Source: CAVVAL01 sp963742725 (GTDB lineage Bacteria; Actinomycetota; Actinomycetes; Mycobacteriales; Cryptosporangiaceae). From it: a stretch of DNA of 64,000 nucleotides. Below, one piece after another: positions 53,193-60,841 of the stretch. The stretch covers positions 1,054,001 through 1,118,000 of the forward strand of contig CAVUMX010000004.1 of the NCBI GenBank assembly GCA_963742725.1. The letters are read 5' to 3'. Under the pieces are notes generated by a model. It was not told where the DNA came from. It saw only the letters and a program-made list of their open reading frames with translations, and did not search any database. The position numbers and the translations under genes are program-made. Position 1 is the stretch's first letter. Each line of letters begins with the position of its first letter.

Positions 53193-54203
53193 ATGCGAGA
53201 ACTGGGGAGGACGGTCACCGCCTGGCTGGACGCGGGGCATCGCGTCGCCGTGGTCCGGGTGATCGAGTTGACGGGCTTCGGGGCGGTCCCGGCCGGCGAG
53301 GTGCTGGCCGTCCGGGACGACGGCGAGCGGACCGGATCGGTCCTGCGTGGCGTGCTGGACACCCAGGTGGGGGCGGCACTGCCGGAGGTGTTCGCGGGCG
53401 GCGTGATCGAGGTGGACGGGCCGGTCGGGGAGCACGAGGCGGTGGCCGCCGGCCTGGCCTGCTCCGGGAACGCGCGGCTCCTGCTGCATCCCGCCGGCCC
53501 GGACCGTGAGGCCTGGGACGCACTCGCCGACGGGCAGGCGGTCGCACTCGCGTCGGCGGTGGACGGGTCCGGCCACAGCGTGATCGTGGGCGGCGGCGCG
53601 GGCCTCGGTGGCGCGACCGTTCCTGGTGGTGGCGCGGCTGGCCCCGGCGCCGCGGCGGCTGAGGGGGAGGTCGTCGCGGCCGCCACCGCGCTTCTGGCCA
53701 AGGGAACGAGCGGGCGGGCGCTCGTCGGCGACGTGCTCGTCGACGCCTGGGTACCGGTCCCGACGCTGGTCACCGTTGGCGGCGGGGCGCTCGCCGCCGC
53801 GCTGGCGGATCAGGCGCGGCTCCTCGGCTGGCACGCGCGGGACGTCACCGGAGTGGCCGAGGCGACGGCGGCCGTCGAAGCATTCGGCGCGTCGGACGTC
53901 CTCGTGCTGCTCGACCACGATCCGGCCATGGACGCCGTCCTGATGGCGGGCATCGCCGGTGGCCGCGGCTTCCTCGGTGCGCTCGGCTCCCGGCCCACCC
54001 AGGCGTCGCGCCGGCAGCGGCTCCACGCCGCCGGCTGCACCGACGACGACCTGTACCGCATCCACGGCCCCGTCGGCCTCGACCTCGGCGCCCGCAGCCC
54101 CGCCGAGGTGGCGGTCAGCATCGTCGCGGAGGTCATCGCCGAACGCGCCGGTCGTCACGCTGCCCCGCTCCGCACCACCGCGGGCCGCATCAGCCCGCAC
54201 TGA
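53193..54203 (+). CDS. XdhC/CoxI family protein
   Basis: A 336-residue protein with both XdhC domains: an N-terminal part starting RTVTAWLDAGHRVAVVRVIE and LRGVLDTQVGAALPEVF, and the C-terminal Rossmann domain with LVTVGGGALAAALADQARLL, RGFLGALGSRPTQASRRQRL and GPVGLDLGARSPAEVAVSIV. XdhC proteins insert or sulfurate molybdenum cofactor for xanthine dehydrogenase-type enzymes; no such enzyme is in the window. An alanine/glycine-rich insertion separates the domains. The ATG at 53193 has GGGGGAG upstream. It is divergent from the ATPase regulator. Confidence 0.88.
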   Translation: MRELGRTVTAWLDAGHRVAVVRVIELTGFGAVPAGEVLAVRDDGERTGSVLRGVLDTQVGAALPEVFAGGVIEVDGPVGEHEAVAAGLACSGNARLLLHPAGPDREAWDALADGQAVALASAVDGSGHSVIVGGGAGLGGATVPGGGAAGPGAAAAEGEVVAAATALLAKGTSGRALVGDVLVDAWVPVPTLVTVGGGALAAALADQARLLGWHARDVTGVAEATAAVEAFGASDVLVLLDHDPAMDAVLMAGIAGGRGFLGALGSRPTQASRRQRLHAAGCTDDDLYRIHGPVGLDLGARSPAEVAVSIVAEVIAERAGRHAAPLRTTAGRISPH

Positions 54204-54214
54204 GCCTCCCGACC

Positions 54215-54263
54215 TTCGGACTTTTGAGGGTTCCCGGGCCCGCCCGACCCTCAAAAGTCCGAA
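54215..54263. repeat. 17-bp perfect hairpin, dispersed family, copy 1
   Basis: TTCGGACTTTTGAGGGT (54215-54231) and its exact reverse complement (54247-54263) enclose a 15-nt GC-rich loop. The same hairpin, one base pair longer, occurs at 63559-63609. Here it lies between convergent genes, where it could act as a bidirectional terminator. Confidence 0.9.
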
Positions 54264-54317
54264 ACTCGGCGTGGGCGGGGTGCGGCGGCGCGGCAGCCGC
54301 GCGCGAGCGGCGCGGCT

Positions 54318-55175
54318 TTACGCCGAGAGGCGGGCCAGCTCGTCCGGGGTGAGCGTCACGTGCGCCGCCTCAGCGGAGTCGAGGATCGACTCGGGACGGC
54401 TCGCGCCCGGGATCGGGATCACGACGGGCGACTGGGCGAGCAGCCACGCGAGCGTCACCTGGTACGGGCTGATGCCCCGCTCGGCGGCGATCTCGGCGAA
54501 CGCCGGGTGCTTCGAGCCGAGCCCGCCGGCGCCGGCGATGCCCCCGAACGGCGACCACGGCAGGTACGCGATGCCGTGCGCGGCGCAGTGCGGGACGATC
54601 TCTGGCAGGTCGTCCCGGTAGCGCGGGGACAGCTCGTTCTGGACGCTCGCCAGCCCGTCCGCCCCGAGCACTGAACGGGCGATCTCGATCAGCTCGACGT
54701 TGGCGTTGGAGACCCCGACGAGCTGGACCTTGCCGGCATCGCGCAGCTCGGCGAGGGCGCCGATCGTCTCGGCGTACGGCACGTCCGGGTCGGGGCGGTG
54801 GAGCTGGTAGAGCCCGATCGCCTCGACGCCGAGCGCCTTCAGGGACGCGTCGCAGGCCGCCCTGAGGTACTCGGGCCGCCCGTCGAGGGCCCAGCCGCCG
54901 CCGGGCGTCCGGGTGTGGCCGCCCTTGGTCGCGACCAGGACGTGCGACGTGTCGCCGCCGTAGCTGGCGAGCGCCGAGGCCACCTGGCGTTCGTTGAAAC
55001 CGACCTCGGTCTCGTCGGGGGCGTACGCGTCGGCGGTGTCGATGAGCGTGACGCCCGCGTCGAGCGCGGCGTGGATGGTGCGTTCGGCCCGGTCGGCGGC
55101 CGGGCGGGTGGAGAACGCCATCGAGCCGAGCCCGATCGCGGAGACGGTCCGCCCGGAAATGCTCCTCGTCAGCAC
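54318..55175 (-). CDS. aldo/keto reductase
   Basis: A 285-residue AKR-family oxidoreductase using NAD(P)H. LIDTADAYAP with the catalytic Asp and Tyr, the Lys in VLVATKGGHT, the His in YQLHRPDPDV, and the dinucleotide-binding PIPGASRPESILDSAEA are all conserved. The substrate is not predictable. The GTG at 55175 lies 6 nt after TATTGT, so the mRNA is probably leaderless. It is divergent from dusB with only 17 bp between the two start codons. Confidence 0.93.
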   Translation of the reverse strand: MLTRSISGRTVSAIGLGSMAFSTRPAADRAERTIHAALDAGVTLIDTADAYAPDETEVGFNERQVASALASYGGDTSHVLVATKGGHTRTPGGGWALDGRPEYLRAACDASLKALGVEAIGLYQLHRPDPDVPYAETIGALAELRDAGKVQLVGVSNANVELIEIARSVLGADGLASVQNELSPRYRDDLPEIVPHCAAHGIAYLPWSPFGGIAGAGGLGSKHPAFAEIAAERGISPYQVTLAWLLAQSPVVIPIPGASRPESILDSAEAAHVTLTPDELARLSA

Positions 55176-55192
55176 AATGGGACAATAGCCCG
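55176..55192. promoter_or_regulatory. shared bidirectional promoter between AKR and dusB
   Basis: The whole intergenic gap is 17 bp. It holds GACAAT (55181-55186), 6 nt before the dusB GTG on the plus strand, and on the minus strand TATTGT (55187-55182), 6 nt before the AKR GTG. Both fit -10 elements of leaderless genes and overlap almost completely, so one near-symmetrical -10 may serve both directions. Confidence 0.5.
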
Positions 55193-56326
55193 GTGACTCA
55201 GGTGCTGAGCGCTCCGGCGCTGCGGATAGGCCCGCTGGAGGTGTCGCCTCCGGTGGTCCTCGCGCCGATGGCGGGCATCACCAACGTGGCGTTCCGCAGG
55301 CTCTGCCGCGAGCACGGTGCCGGCCTGTACGTGAGCGAGATGATCACGACCCGCGCGCTGGTCGAGCGGAACGCCAAGACGATGACGCTGATCCAGTTCG
55401 CGCCGGACGAGCGTCCCCGCAGCATCCAGCTCTACGGCGTCGACCCGGACGTGGTCGGCCGCGCGGTGGCGATGATCGTCGACGAGGACCTGGCCGACCA
55501 CATCGACCTGAACTTCGGTTGCCCGGTACCGAAGGTGACGCGGCGCGGGGGAGGGTCGGCCCTGCCGTACCGGCGCCCGCTGCTGGAGGCGATCCTGAAG
55601 GCGGCGACGAAGGCGGCCGGTCCGATCCCGGTGACGATGAAGACCCGGCTCGGTATCGACGGCGACCACCTCACCTACCTGGACGCGGCCCGGATCGCCG
55701 AGGACGCCGGTGTGGCCGCGTTCGCGCTGCACGGCCGTACCGCAGCCGACATGTACGCGGGCGAGGCGCGCTGGGAGCCGATCGCCGAGGTGGCACAGGC
55801 GCTGAGCATCCCCGTCCTGGGCAACGGCGACATCTGGGAAGCGGACGACGCGCTCCGGATGATGCGCGAGACCGGCTGTGCCGGCGTGGTCGTCGGGCGT
55901 GGCTGCCTCGGCCGTCCGTGGCTGTTCGCCGACCTGGCGGCCGCCTTCGAGGGCCGCGCGGACCGCAAGCTGCCCCGCCTCGGCGAGGTCGCGTCCACGA
56001 TGCGCCGGCACGCCGAGCTGCTCGCCGAGTGGCGCGGCGAGGAATGGGGCCTCCCGGACTTCCGCAAGCACGTGGCCTGGTACCTCAAGGGCTTCCAGGT
56101 CGGGTCCGACCTGCGTTCGCGGCTCGGGATGGTCGCGACGCTCGCCGAGCTGGACGATCTGCTCGGCGCGCTCGATCCCGCGCAGGAGTTCCCGCGCGGG
56201 GAGCTCGGCCGTCCGCGCGGCCGAAGCACGGGGCAGCGCCGGGTCGCGCTCCCGGAGGGCTGGCTGGACGATCCGCAGGCGTGTGCCGTCCCGTCCGGCG
56301 CCGAACTGGCCGACTCGGGCGGCTAA
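55193..56326 (+). CDS. dusB: tRNA-dihydrouridine synthase
   Basis: A 377-residue flavin enzyme that reduces uridine in tRNA D-loops. The FMN site starts APMAGITNVAFRRLCREHGA; the catalytic cysteine is in DLNFGCPVPKVTRRGGGSAL; the C-terminal helical domain contains RKHVAWYLKGFQVGSDLRSR. Its length and the NFGCPVPKV form match DusB. The GTG at 55193 is probably leaderless. A Gly/Arg-rich extension of about 50 residues closes the protein. Confidence 0.95.
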   Translation: MTQVLSAPALRIGPLEVSPPVVLAPMAGITNVAFRRLCREHGAGLYVSEMITTRALVERNAKTMTLIQFAPDERPRSIQLYGVDPDVVGRAVAMIVDEDLADHIDLNFGCPVPKVTRRGGGSALPYRRPLLEAILKAATKAAGPIPVTMKTRLGIDGDHLTYLDAARIAEDAGVAAFALHGRTAADMYAGEARWEPIAEVAQALSIPVLGNGDIWEADDALRMMRETGCAGVVVGRGCLGRPWLFADLAAAFEGRADRKLPRLGEVASTMRRHAELLAEWRGEEWGLPDFRKHVAWYLKGFQVGSDLRSRLGMVATLAELDDLLGALDPAQEFPRGELGRPRGRSTGQRRVALPEGWLDDPQACAVPSGAELADSGG

Positions 56327-56404
56327 CCCCGGGCCGGCGGCCGGGTGCGGGGCCGCCCAGGCGGGCGCGGCGTGGGTGCGGGGTGTCCGGGCGAGCCGCG
56401 CGGG

Positions 56405-57001
56405 TCAGGGCCAGGCGCGCATGGCGGCGTCGGCGACGGCGGTGAGGTCGGCATGGCTGGCACCGTCCCGCGCCTGCTGTGACATTCCCTGGATGGTCGC
56501 GGCCGTGAAGACGGCGAGGGCCCTGGCATCGGTGGCCGGGGGGAGCGTTCCGGCTTCGACGTCCGTCCGGATGCGGGTTTCGAGTGCGCCGACGTTGGCG
56601 TTGCGCTGCTGACGCAACCGCTCCTGGACGTCGGCGGACTGCGGCGTGGCGTTGGTGGCGGCGCTGATGACGAGGCAGCCGGGCGGGTGGTCAGGGTCGG
56701 TGTAGGTGGCGGCGGCGTCGCGCAGGATGCGGGCGACGGCGGCGCGCGCGGTCGGCTCCTCGGCGAGCGCCTGGCCGAGGAACTGCCCGTACAGCTCGGT
56801 GTAGACCTCGACGACCTCGTTGAACAGCGCCTTCTTGTCGCCGAACGCCGCGTAGAGGCTGGGCGCGGTGATGCCCATCGCGCGGGTGAGGTCGGCGATC
56901 GAGGTGGCGTCGTAGCCGTGTTCCCAGAACGCCTGGAGCGCGGCGTCGAGGGCCGTGGCGCGGTCGAACGCGCGCGGCCGGCCGCGTCGGGGCGAAGTCA
57001 T
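56405..57001 (-). CDS. TetR family transcriptional regulator
   Basis: A 198-residue TetR regulator. The N-terminal helix-turn-helix is ALQAFWEHGYDATSIADLTR followed by AMGITAPSLYAAFGDKKALF; the remainder is the ligand-binding core, with CLVISAATNATP typical of the TetR_C group linked to short-chain dehydrogenases. The ATG is at 57001. It is divergent from an SDR gene with operator-like palindromes in the 79-bp gap. Confidence 0.93.
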   Translation of the reverse strand: MTSPRRGRPRAFDRATALDAALQAFWEHGYDATSIADLTRAMGITAPSLYAAFGDKKALFNEVVEVYTELYGQFLGQALAEEPTARAAVARILRDAAATYTDPDHPPGCLVISAATNATPQSADVQERLRQQRNANVGALETRIRTDVEAGTLPPATDARALAVFTAATIQGMSQQARDGASHADLTAVADAAMRAWP

Positions 57002-57012
57002 GCCGGCAATTC

Positions 57013-57064
57013 TATAGCGAGCGCTAGAAAAAGCGGCTACGGTTCTTTTCTATAACGACCACTA
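57013..57064. promoter_or_regulatory. two operator-like sites between TetR and SDR
   Basis: TATAGCGAGCGCTA (57013-57026) contains the perfect palindrome TAGCG-AG-CGCTA. TATAACGACCACTA (57051-57064) repeats the same frame (TATARCGASCRCTA) 38 bp further. The pair lies across the divergent promoters, as expected for an auto-repressing TetR protein that also controls the SDR gene. Confidence 0.6.
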
Positions 57065-57080
57065 CGGAAAGAGCGGGGCA

Positions 57081-57848
57081 ATGGGGACTCTGGACGGACA
57101 GACGGCGCTCGTCACCGGCGGCAGCCGCGGCATCGGCCGGGCGGTGGCGCTGCGACTGGCCCGCGACGGCGCGCTCGTCGCGGTGCACTACGGGCGCAAC
57201 GCCGAGGCCGCGGCCGGCGTGATCGACGAGATCCAGCGCGAGGGCGGACGGGCGTTCGCCGTCGAATCGCTGCTCGGCGAGCCGGGCGACGTCGAACGGC
57301 TGTGGGAGCGGTTCGACGCCGGACTGGCCGCCGCCGGAGCGGACGCGGGGCTGGACATCCTCATCAACAACGCCGCGATCGTCACCTCCGGCGACATCAA
57401 CACCGTCACGCCCGAGGAGTTCGACGCGCTGTTCGCCGTCAACGTGAAGGCGCCGTTCTTCCTGCTCCAGCAGGGCCTCGACCGGCTGCGGCGCGGCGGG
57501 CGGATCGTGAACATCTCCTCCGGCGTCACCCGGATCGCGTACCCGCAGATCGTCGCCTACTCGATGACCAAGGGGGCGCTCAACACGTTCAGCCTCACCA
57601 TGGCGAAGGCCCTGGGGGAGCGCGGCATCACGGTGAACTCGGTGGCGCCCGGCATCGTCCACACGGACGCCAACGCGTCCTGGCTCCGCGACAACCCGGC
57701 CGCCGAAGCGGAAGCGGCCGCCGTCTCGGCGTTCAACCGCGTCGGCCAGCCGGCCGACATCGCCGACGTCGTGGCGTTCGTCGTCTCGGGCGACGCGCGC
57801 TGGGTCACCGGCCAGTACGTCGACGCGACCGGCGGCTCCCAGCTTTAG
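57081..57848 (+). CDS. short-chain dehydrogenase/reductase (SDR)
   Basis: A 255-residue classical SDR. The cofactor motif TGGSRGIG is at residues 12-19, NNAA at 96-99, catalytic Ser near 146-147, and YSMTK with Tyr160 and Lys164. An arginine pair near LRLARDGALVAVHYGRN suggests NADP preference. The closing DVVAFVVSGDARWVTGQYVD is typical of 3-oxoacyl reductase-like SDRs. Regulation by the adjacent TetR is likely. It ends 2 bp from a convergent ATPase gene. Confidence 0.93.
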   Translation: MGTLDGQTALVTGGSRGIGRAVALRLARDGALVAVHYGRNAEAAAGVIDEIQREGGRAFAVESLLGEPGDVERLWERFDAGLAAAGADAGLDILINNAAIVTSGDINTVTPEEFDALFAVNVKAPFFLLQQGLDRLRRGGRIVNISSGVTRIAYPQIVAYSMTKGALNTFSLTMAKALGERGITVNSVAPGIVHTDANASWLRDNPAAEAEAAAVSAFNRVGQPADIADVVAFVVSGDARWVTGQYVDATGGSQL

Positions 57849-57850
57849 TG

Positions 57851-59098
57851 CTAGGGAGCTGGCGCGGACCAGAGCGCTGAGATCGGCAGGCACGCCAGCC
57901 CTGGTCCGAAACTCAGCGACTCCGGTCCGCAGTAGAGGACGTACCCGGCGCGGAACCGGTCGCCGAGGCGCCGCTGGAGGAGGCGTAGGCCCCGGAAGTC
58001 GTCGGTACGGACCGTCTCGCTGGCCTTGACCTCGACGCCGATGATCTGGCCTGCGTTGTCCTCCAGTACTCCGTCCACTTCGTACTGGTCCCGATCCCGG
58101 TAGTGGTAGAGCCGGGCGGAAGTCCGTGACCACGTGAGCTGCCGGGCGATCTCGCCCAGGGCGAAGTTCTCCATCAGGCCGCCGACCGGCGCGTCGGTCG
58201 CCGTGCCTGTGCTGAGGTACGCCGCGAGTCCGGTGTCGACGAACATGATCTTCGGTGTGGCGACCGCCCGTGCTGTGGCGTTCGCCGACCACGCTGGTAC
58301 CCGCCGGACGACGTAGATCGTCTCGAGGATCTCTATGTAGCTCCGGACCGTCGGCGCGGACAGGCGCAGCTCGCTGGCGAGCCGGTTCATGCTCAACAGG
58401 CCGCCTGTCTGGGCGGCGAGCAGGGACAGGAGCCGCCTCATGTCGGTCGCACGCTCGATGTCCGCGACCTGTTTGACGTCCCGTGCGAGAACGTCGGCGA
58501 TATAGCCGTCGAAGAACCTGTCGCGGCGCCGTGTGGCCTCCCGCCGGACCGCCTCGGGGTATCCGCCGCGGACGGCCCTCGCGAGGTAGTCCTTCCGCCG
58601 CAGCGCCGGTTCGTCGAGCCTGAGCTCGGAACCGTGGGTGAACGCCGCGTCCACGAACCCGTCAGGAGTGCCGTCGATCTCGCCTTGCGACAGCGGCCAC
58701 AGCTCGATCGTCTCGGACCGGCCCGGGAGGGCGTCGGGGAGTTGCCGCAACCCCAGCAGGCGGGCCGAGCCGGTCAGGAGGAACCGTCCGGGTCGTGGCT
58801 CGCGGTCCACCAGGTGCTTGATCGACAGCCACAGGTCCGGCACGCGTTGGACCTCGTCGATGAGCATCAGGCCGTCATGCCGGACGAACGCTTCGGGGTC
58901 TTCCGTGGCCGCCGATCGGGTGGCCGGGTTGTCCAGGAATCGGGTGATTCCATCCCCGGACTGTCGCAGGACGACTTCGGCGAGCGTGCTCTTGCCGACC
59001 TGGCGGGCACCGTTCACGACCACGACGCGCGTGTCACTCAGAGCCTCGACGACCCGTCGTGTCGCCCGGCGCGGCAGGAGCTCGGTGGCCTTTCTCAT
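57851..59098 (-). CDS. ATP-binding protein, AAA_14/DUF4143 type
   Basis: A 415-residue protein of the archaeal-ATPase-like group common in bacteria. Walker A is GARQVGKST (residues 30-38), Walker B is LMLIDEVQR (77-85), sensor TGSARLLG follows; the C-terminal DUF4143 domain has a PD-(D/E)XK-like strand set, YEVDGVLEDNAGQIIGVEVK. Function of the family is unknown; a role in mobile-element or host-defence biology has been proposed for relatives but cannot be shown here. TACGCT (59111-59106) is 7 nt before the ATG, so it is leaderless. Four 23-bp repeats precede this -10. Confidence 0.9.
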   Translation of the reverse strand: MRKATELLPRRATRRVVEALSDTRVVVVNGARQVGKSTLAEVVLRQSGDGITRFLDNPATRSAATEDPEAFVRHDGLMLIDEVQRVPDLWLSIKHLVDREPRPGRFLLTGSARLLGLRQLPDALPGRSETIELWPLSQGEIDGTPDGFVDAAFTHGSELRLDEPALRRKDYLARAVRGGYPEAVRREATRRRDRFFDGYIADVLARDVKQVADIERATDMRRLLSLLAAQTGGLLSMNRLASELRLSAPTVRSYIEILETIYVVRRVPAWSANATARAVATPKIMFVDTGLAAYLSTGTATDAPVGGLMENFALGEIARQLTWSRTSARLYHYRDRDQYEVDGVLEDNAGQIIGVEVKASETVRTDDFRGLRLLQRRLGDRFRAGYVLYCGPESLSFGPGLACLPISALWSAPAP

Positions 59099-59120
59099 GG
59101 TCGCGAGCGTACCGCCGACC

Positions 59121-59212
59121 TTACATCTGCCGAAAGAGTGACTTTACATCTGCCGGAGCCAGTGCTTTACATCTGCCGAGCGGGTGACCTTACCTCTGCA
59201 GTGTTCACGGCG
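59121..59212. repeat. four 23-bp direct repeats upstream of the AAA_14/DUF4143 gene
   Basis: TTACATCTGCCG begins at 59121, 59144 and 59167, and a variant TTACCTCTGCAG begins at 59190, a strict 23-bp period. The 11-bp spacers differ but share a GTGA near the end. On the gene strand the unit is CGGCAGATGTAA. The repeats end 9 bp upstream of the -10 of the ATPase gene and reach into the end of the upstream kinase gene (stop at 59205). Confidence 0.9.
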
Positions 59213-60797
59213 GGCAGATGTGGTACTTCGTCGTGTCGGCGGGGTCGTCGATCACCTCGTACGTCTCCGAGACCTGGTGCCCGCCGGCGTAGCTGAGCTT
59301 CACCTTGACGCGGAATCCGTTGAGGTCGAGGTCGTAGTCGGCCGACTCCTTGTCGACGGTGTAGCTGGTGAGCCGCCCTTCGCCGGCGTGGCTGCCCAGG
59401 TAGGCCTCCAGCGTGGTGCGTTTCTTCGCCTCCGGGCAGAGCCGCTCGTAGGACTCGGTGTACCGCTGCCGCTGCACGTTCTCGAAGTAGTCGCCGAGGG
59501 CGGTCAGGGCGTCGTCGCGGTCGAGCGACATGCCGAAGTAGGCCACGCCGCCGACCGATCCGACACAACCGAGGCAGATGACGAGCAGGACGATGATCGC
59601 CGTCCACGCCACGGTCCGACCCGATCGCGGGCGGGGCCGGGGCCGGGGCGGGGCCGCGGTAGGCCCGCCGAACGGCGGTATCGAGCTGTTCGGCTGGTAC
59701 GCGCGCGGCGGCGGCGTGCTCGTCGCGAACATAGGGCCGGCCAGCGGCGGCATGGTCGGCGCGGGTCCGGGCTGGGGGAACTGCCCCGGCGCCATCCCGG
59801 GCGGAACGGGCCGGGGCGGGCTGGAGGTCGGGGTCTGGGGCGCTCCCGGCGACACCGGCCCGGGCGGAGCCGAGACGTGCGCGGCCGCAGGCGCCCCGGA
59901 GACAGGCAGATCGGAGCCGGGCGGGCTGGAGACTGGCGGGCCGGAAACCGGCCCGGGCATGCCGGAAACCGGCCGGCCGCCGCCCGACTCCGCGTGCACG
60001 AGCAGGTCGAGCAGGTGCTGCGCGGACGGGCGCTCGTGCGGGTGCTTGCTGAGCGCCCGCCGGACGAGGTCGACGAGCTGCGGGTCGAGTCCGTCGAGGT
60101 CGGCGTCGCCGTAGACGACCCGGTACAGGACCGCCTCGGCGGACTTGCCGAACGGCTGCCGCCCCGTGCCCGCGAACGCCATGACGGCGCCCCACGCGAA
60201 GATGTCCGCGGCGGGCGTGATCGGCTCACCACGGAACTGCTCGGGCGCCATGTAGGACGGCGAGCCGATGTACTGGCCGGTCCGGGTGAAGCCGGAGACG
60301 GCGTCGGCGGCGCGCGCGATGCCGAAGTCGATGACCCGGGGGCCGAACCGGGACAGCAGCACGTTCGCCGGCTTGAGGTCGCGGTGGACGATGCCGGCGC
60401 CGTGGATGGCGGTGAGCGCACTGGCCATGCCGACGCCGAGCGCGTGCAGCTGCGATCCGGACAGCGGCCCGTGCTGCGCGACGACCGCCGACACGGTCGG
60501 GCCGTCGATGAACTCGGTGACGATGTACGGCGGGTTGGCGTCCGTGTCGGAGTCGAGGATCGGCGCGGTGCTGAACCGGGCGACCTTGCGCGCCAGCTCG
60601 ACCTCGGACCGGAACCGCTCGCGGAACTCGTCGTGGGAGGCCAGGTGCGGGTGGATGACCTTGAGCGCGACCTTCACCTCGGACGCGTTCTCGCCCAGGT
60701 ACACGACGCCCATACCGCCGTGACCGAGGCGACGGAGCAGGCGGTACTCGCCGAGCTGGTCCGGGTCGTCGGACCTCAGCGGCTGGCCTGGCGTCAT
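59205..60797 (-). CDS. transmembrane serine/threonine protein kinase
   Basis: A 530-residue receptor-like Hanks kinase. Glycine loop GHGGMG (25-30), Lys46, HRDLKPAN (139-146), DFG (157-159) and APE (184-186) are intact, so it should be active. A Pro/Gly-rich linker (about 270-390) leads to one membrane segment (TAIIVLLVICLGCVGSVGGV) and a 110-residue exported domain with YFENVQRQRYTESYERLCPE, resembling DUF4878-like or NTF2-like domains. It is cotranscribed in the direction of the AAA_14 gene. A neighbouring kinase at 60842 shares about the same N-lobe. ATG 60797 has GAGG upstream. Confidence 0.93.
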   Translation of the reverse strand: MTPGQPLRSDDPDQLGEYRLLRRLGHGGMGVVYLGENASEVKVALKVIHPHLASHDEFRERFRSEVELARKVARFSTAPILDSDTDANPPYIVTEFIDGPTVSAVVAQHGPLSGSQLHALGVGMASALTAIHGAGIVHRDLKPANVLLSRFGPRVIDFGIARAADAVSGFTRTGQYIGSPSYMAPEQFRGEPITPAADIFAWGAVMAFAGTGRQPFGKSAEAVLYRVVYGDADLDGLDPQLVDLVRRALSKHPHERPSAQHLLDLLVHAESGGGRPVSGMPGPVSGPPVSSPPGSDLPVSGAPAAAHVSAPPGPVSPGAPQTPTSSPPRPVPPGMAPGQFPQPGPAPTMPPLAGPMFATSTPPPRAYQPNSSIPPFGGPTAAPPRPRPRPRSGRTVAWTAIIVLLVICLGCVGSVGGVAYFGMSLDRDDALTALGDYFENVQRQRYTESYERLCPEAKKRTTLEAYLGSHAGEGRLTSYTVDKESADYDLDLNGFRVKVKLSYAGGHQVSETYEVIDDPADTTKYHICPP

Positions 60798-60841
60798 CCC
60801 CTACACCTCACGGACGGGGAGACTATCCGAGTTGGCCAGTG

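Noticed and set aside
50003..53509. 1168-codon open frame on the plus strand
   Set aside because: It is antisense to the large ATPase regulator and shows only Arg/Gly/Pro-rich sequence without domain features.
59121..59212. Regularly spaced repeats read as a CRISPR array
   Set aside because: The repeat is only 12 bp and the spacers 11 bp, with no cas genes; it fits an operator array instead.
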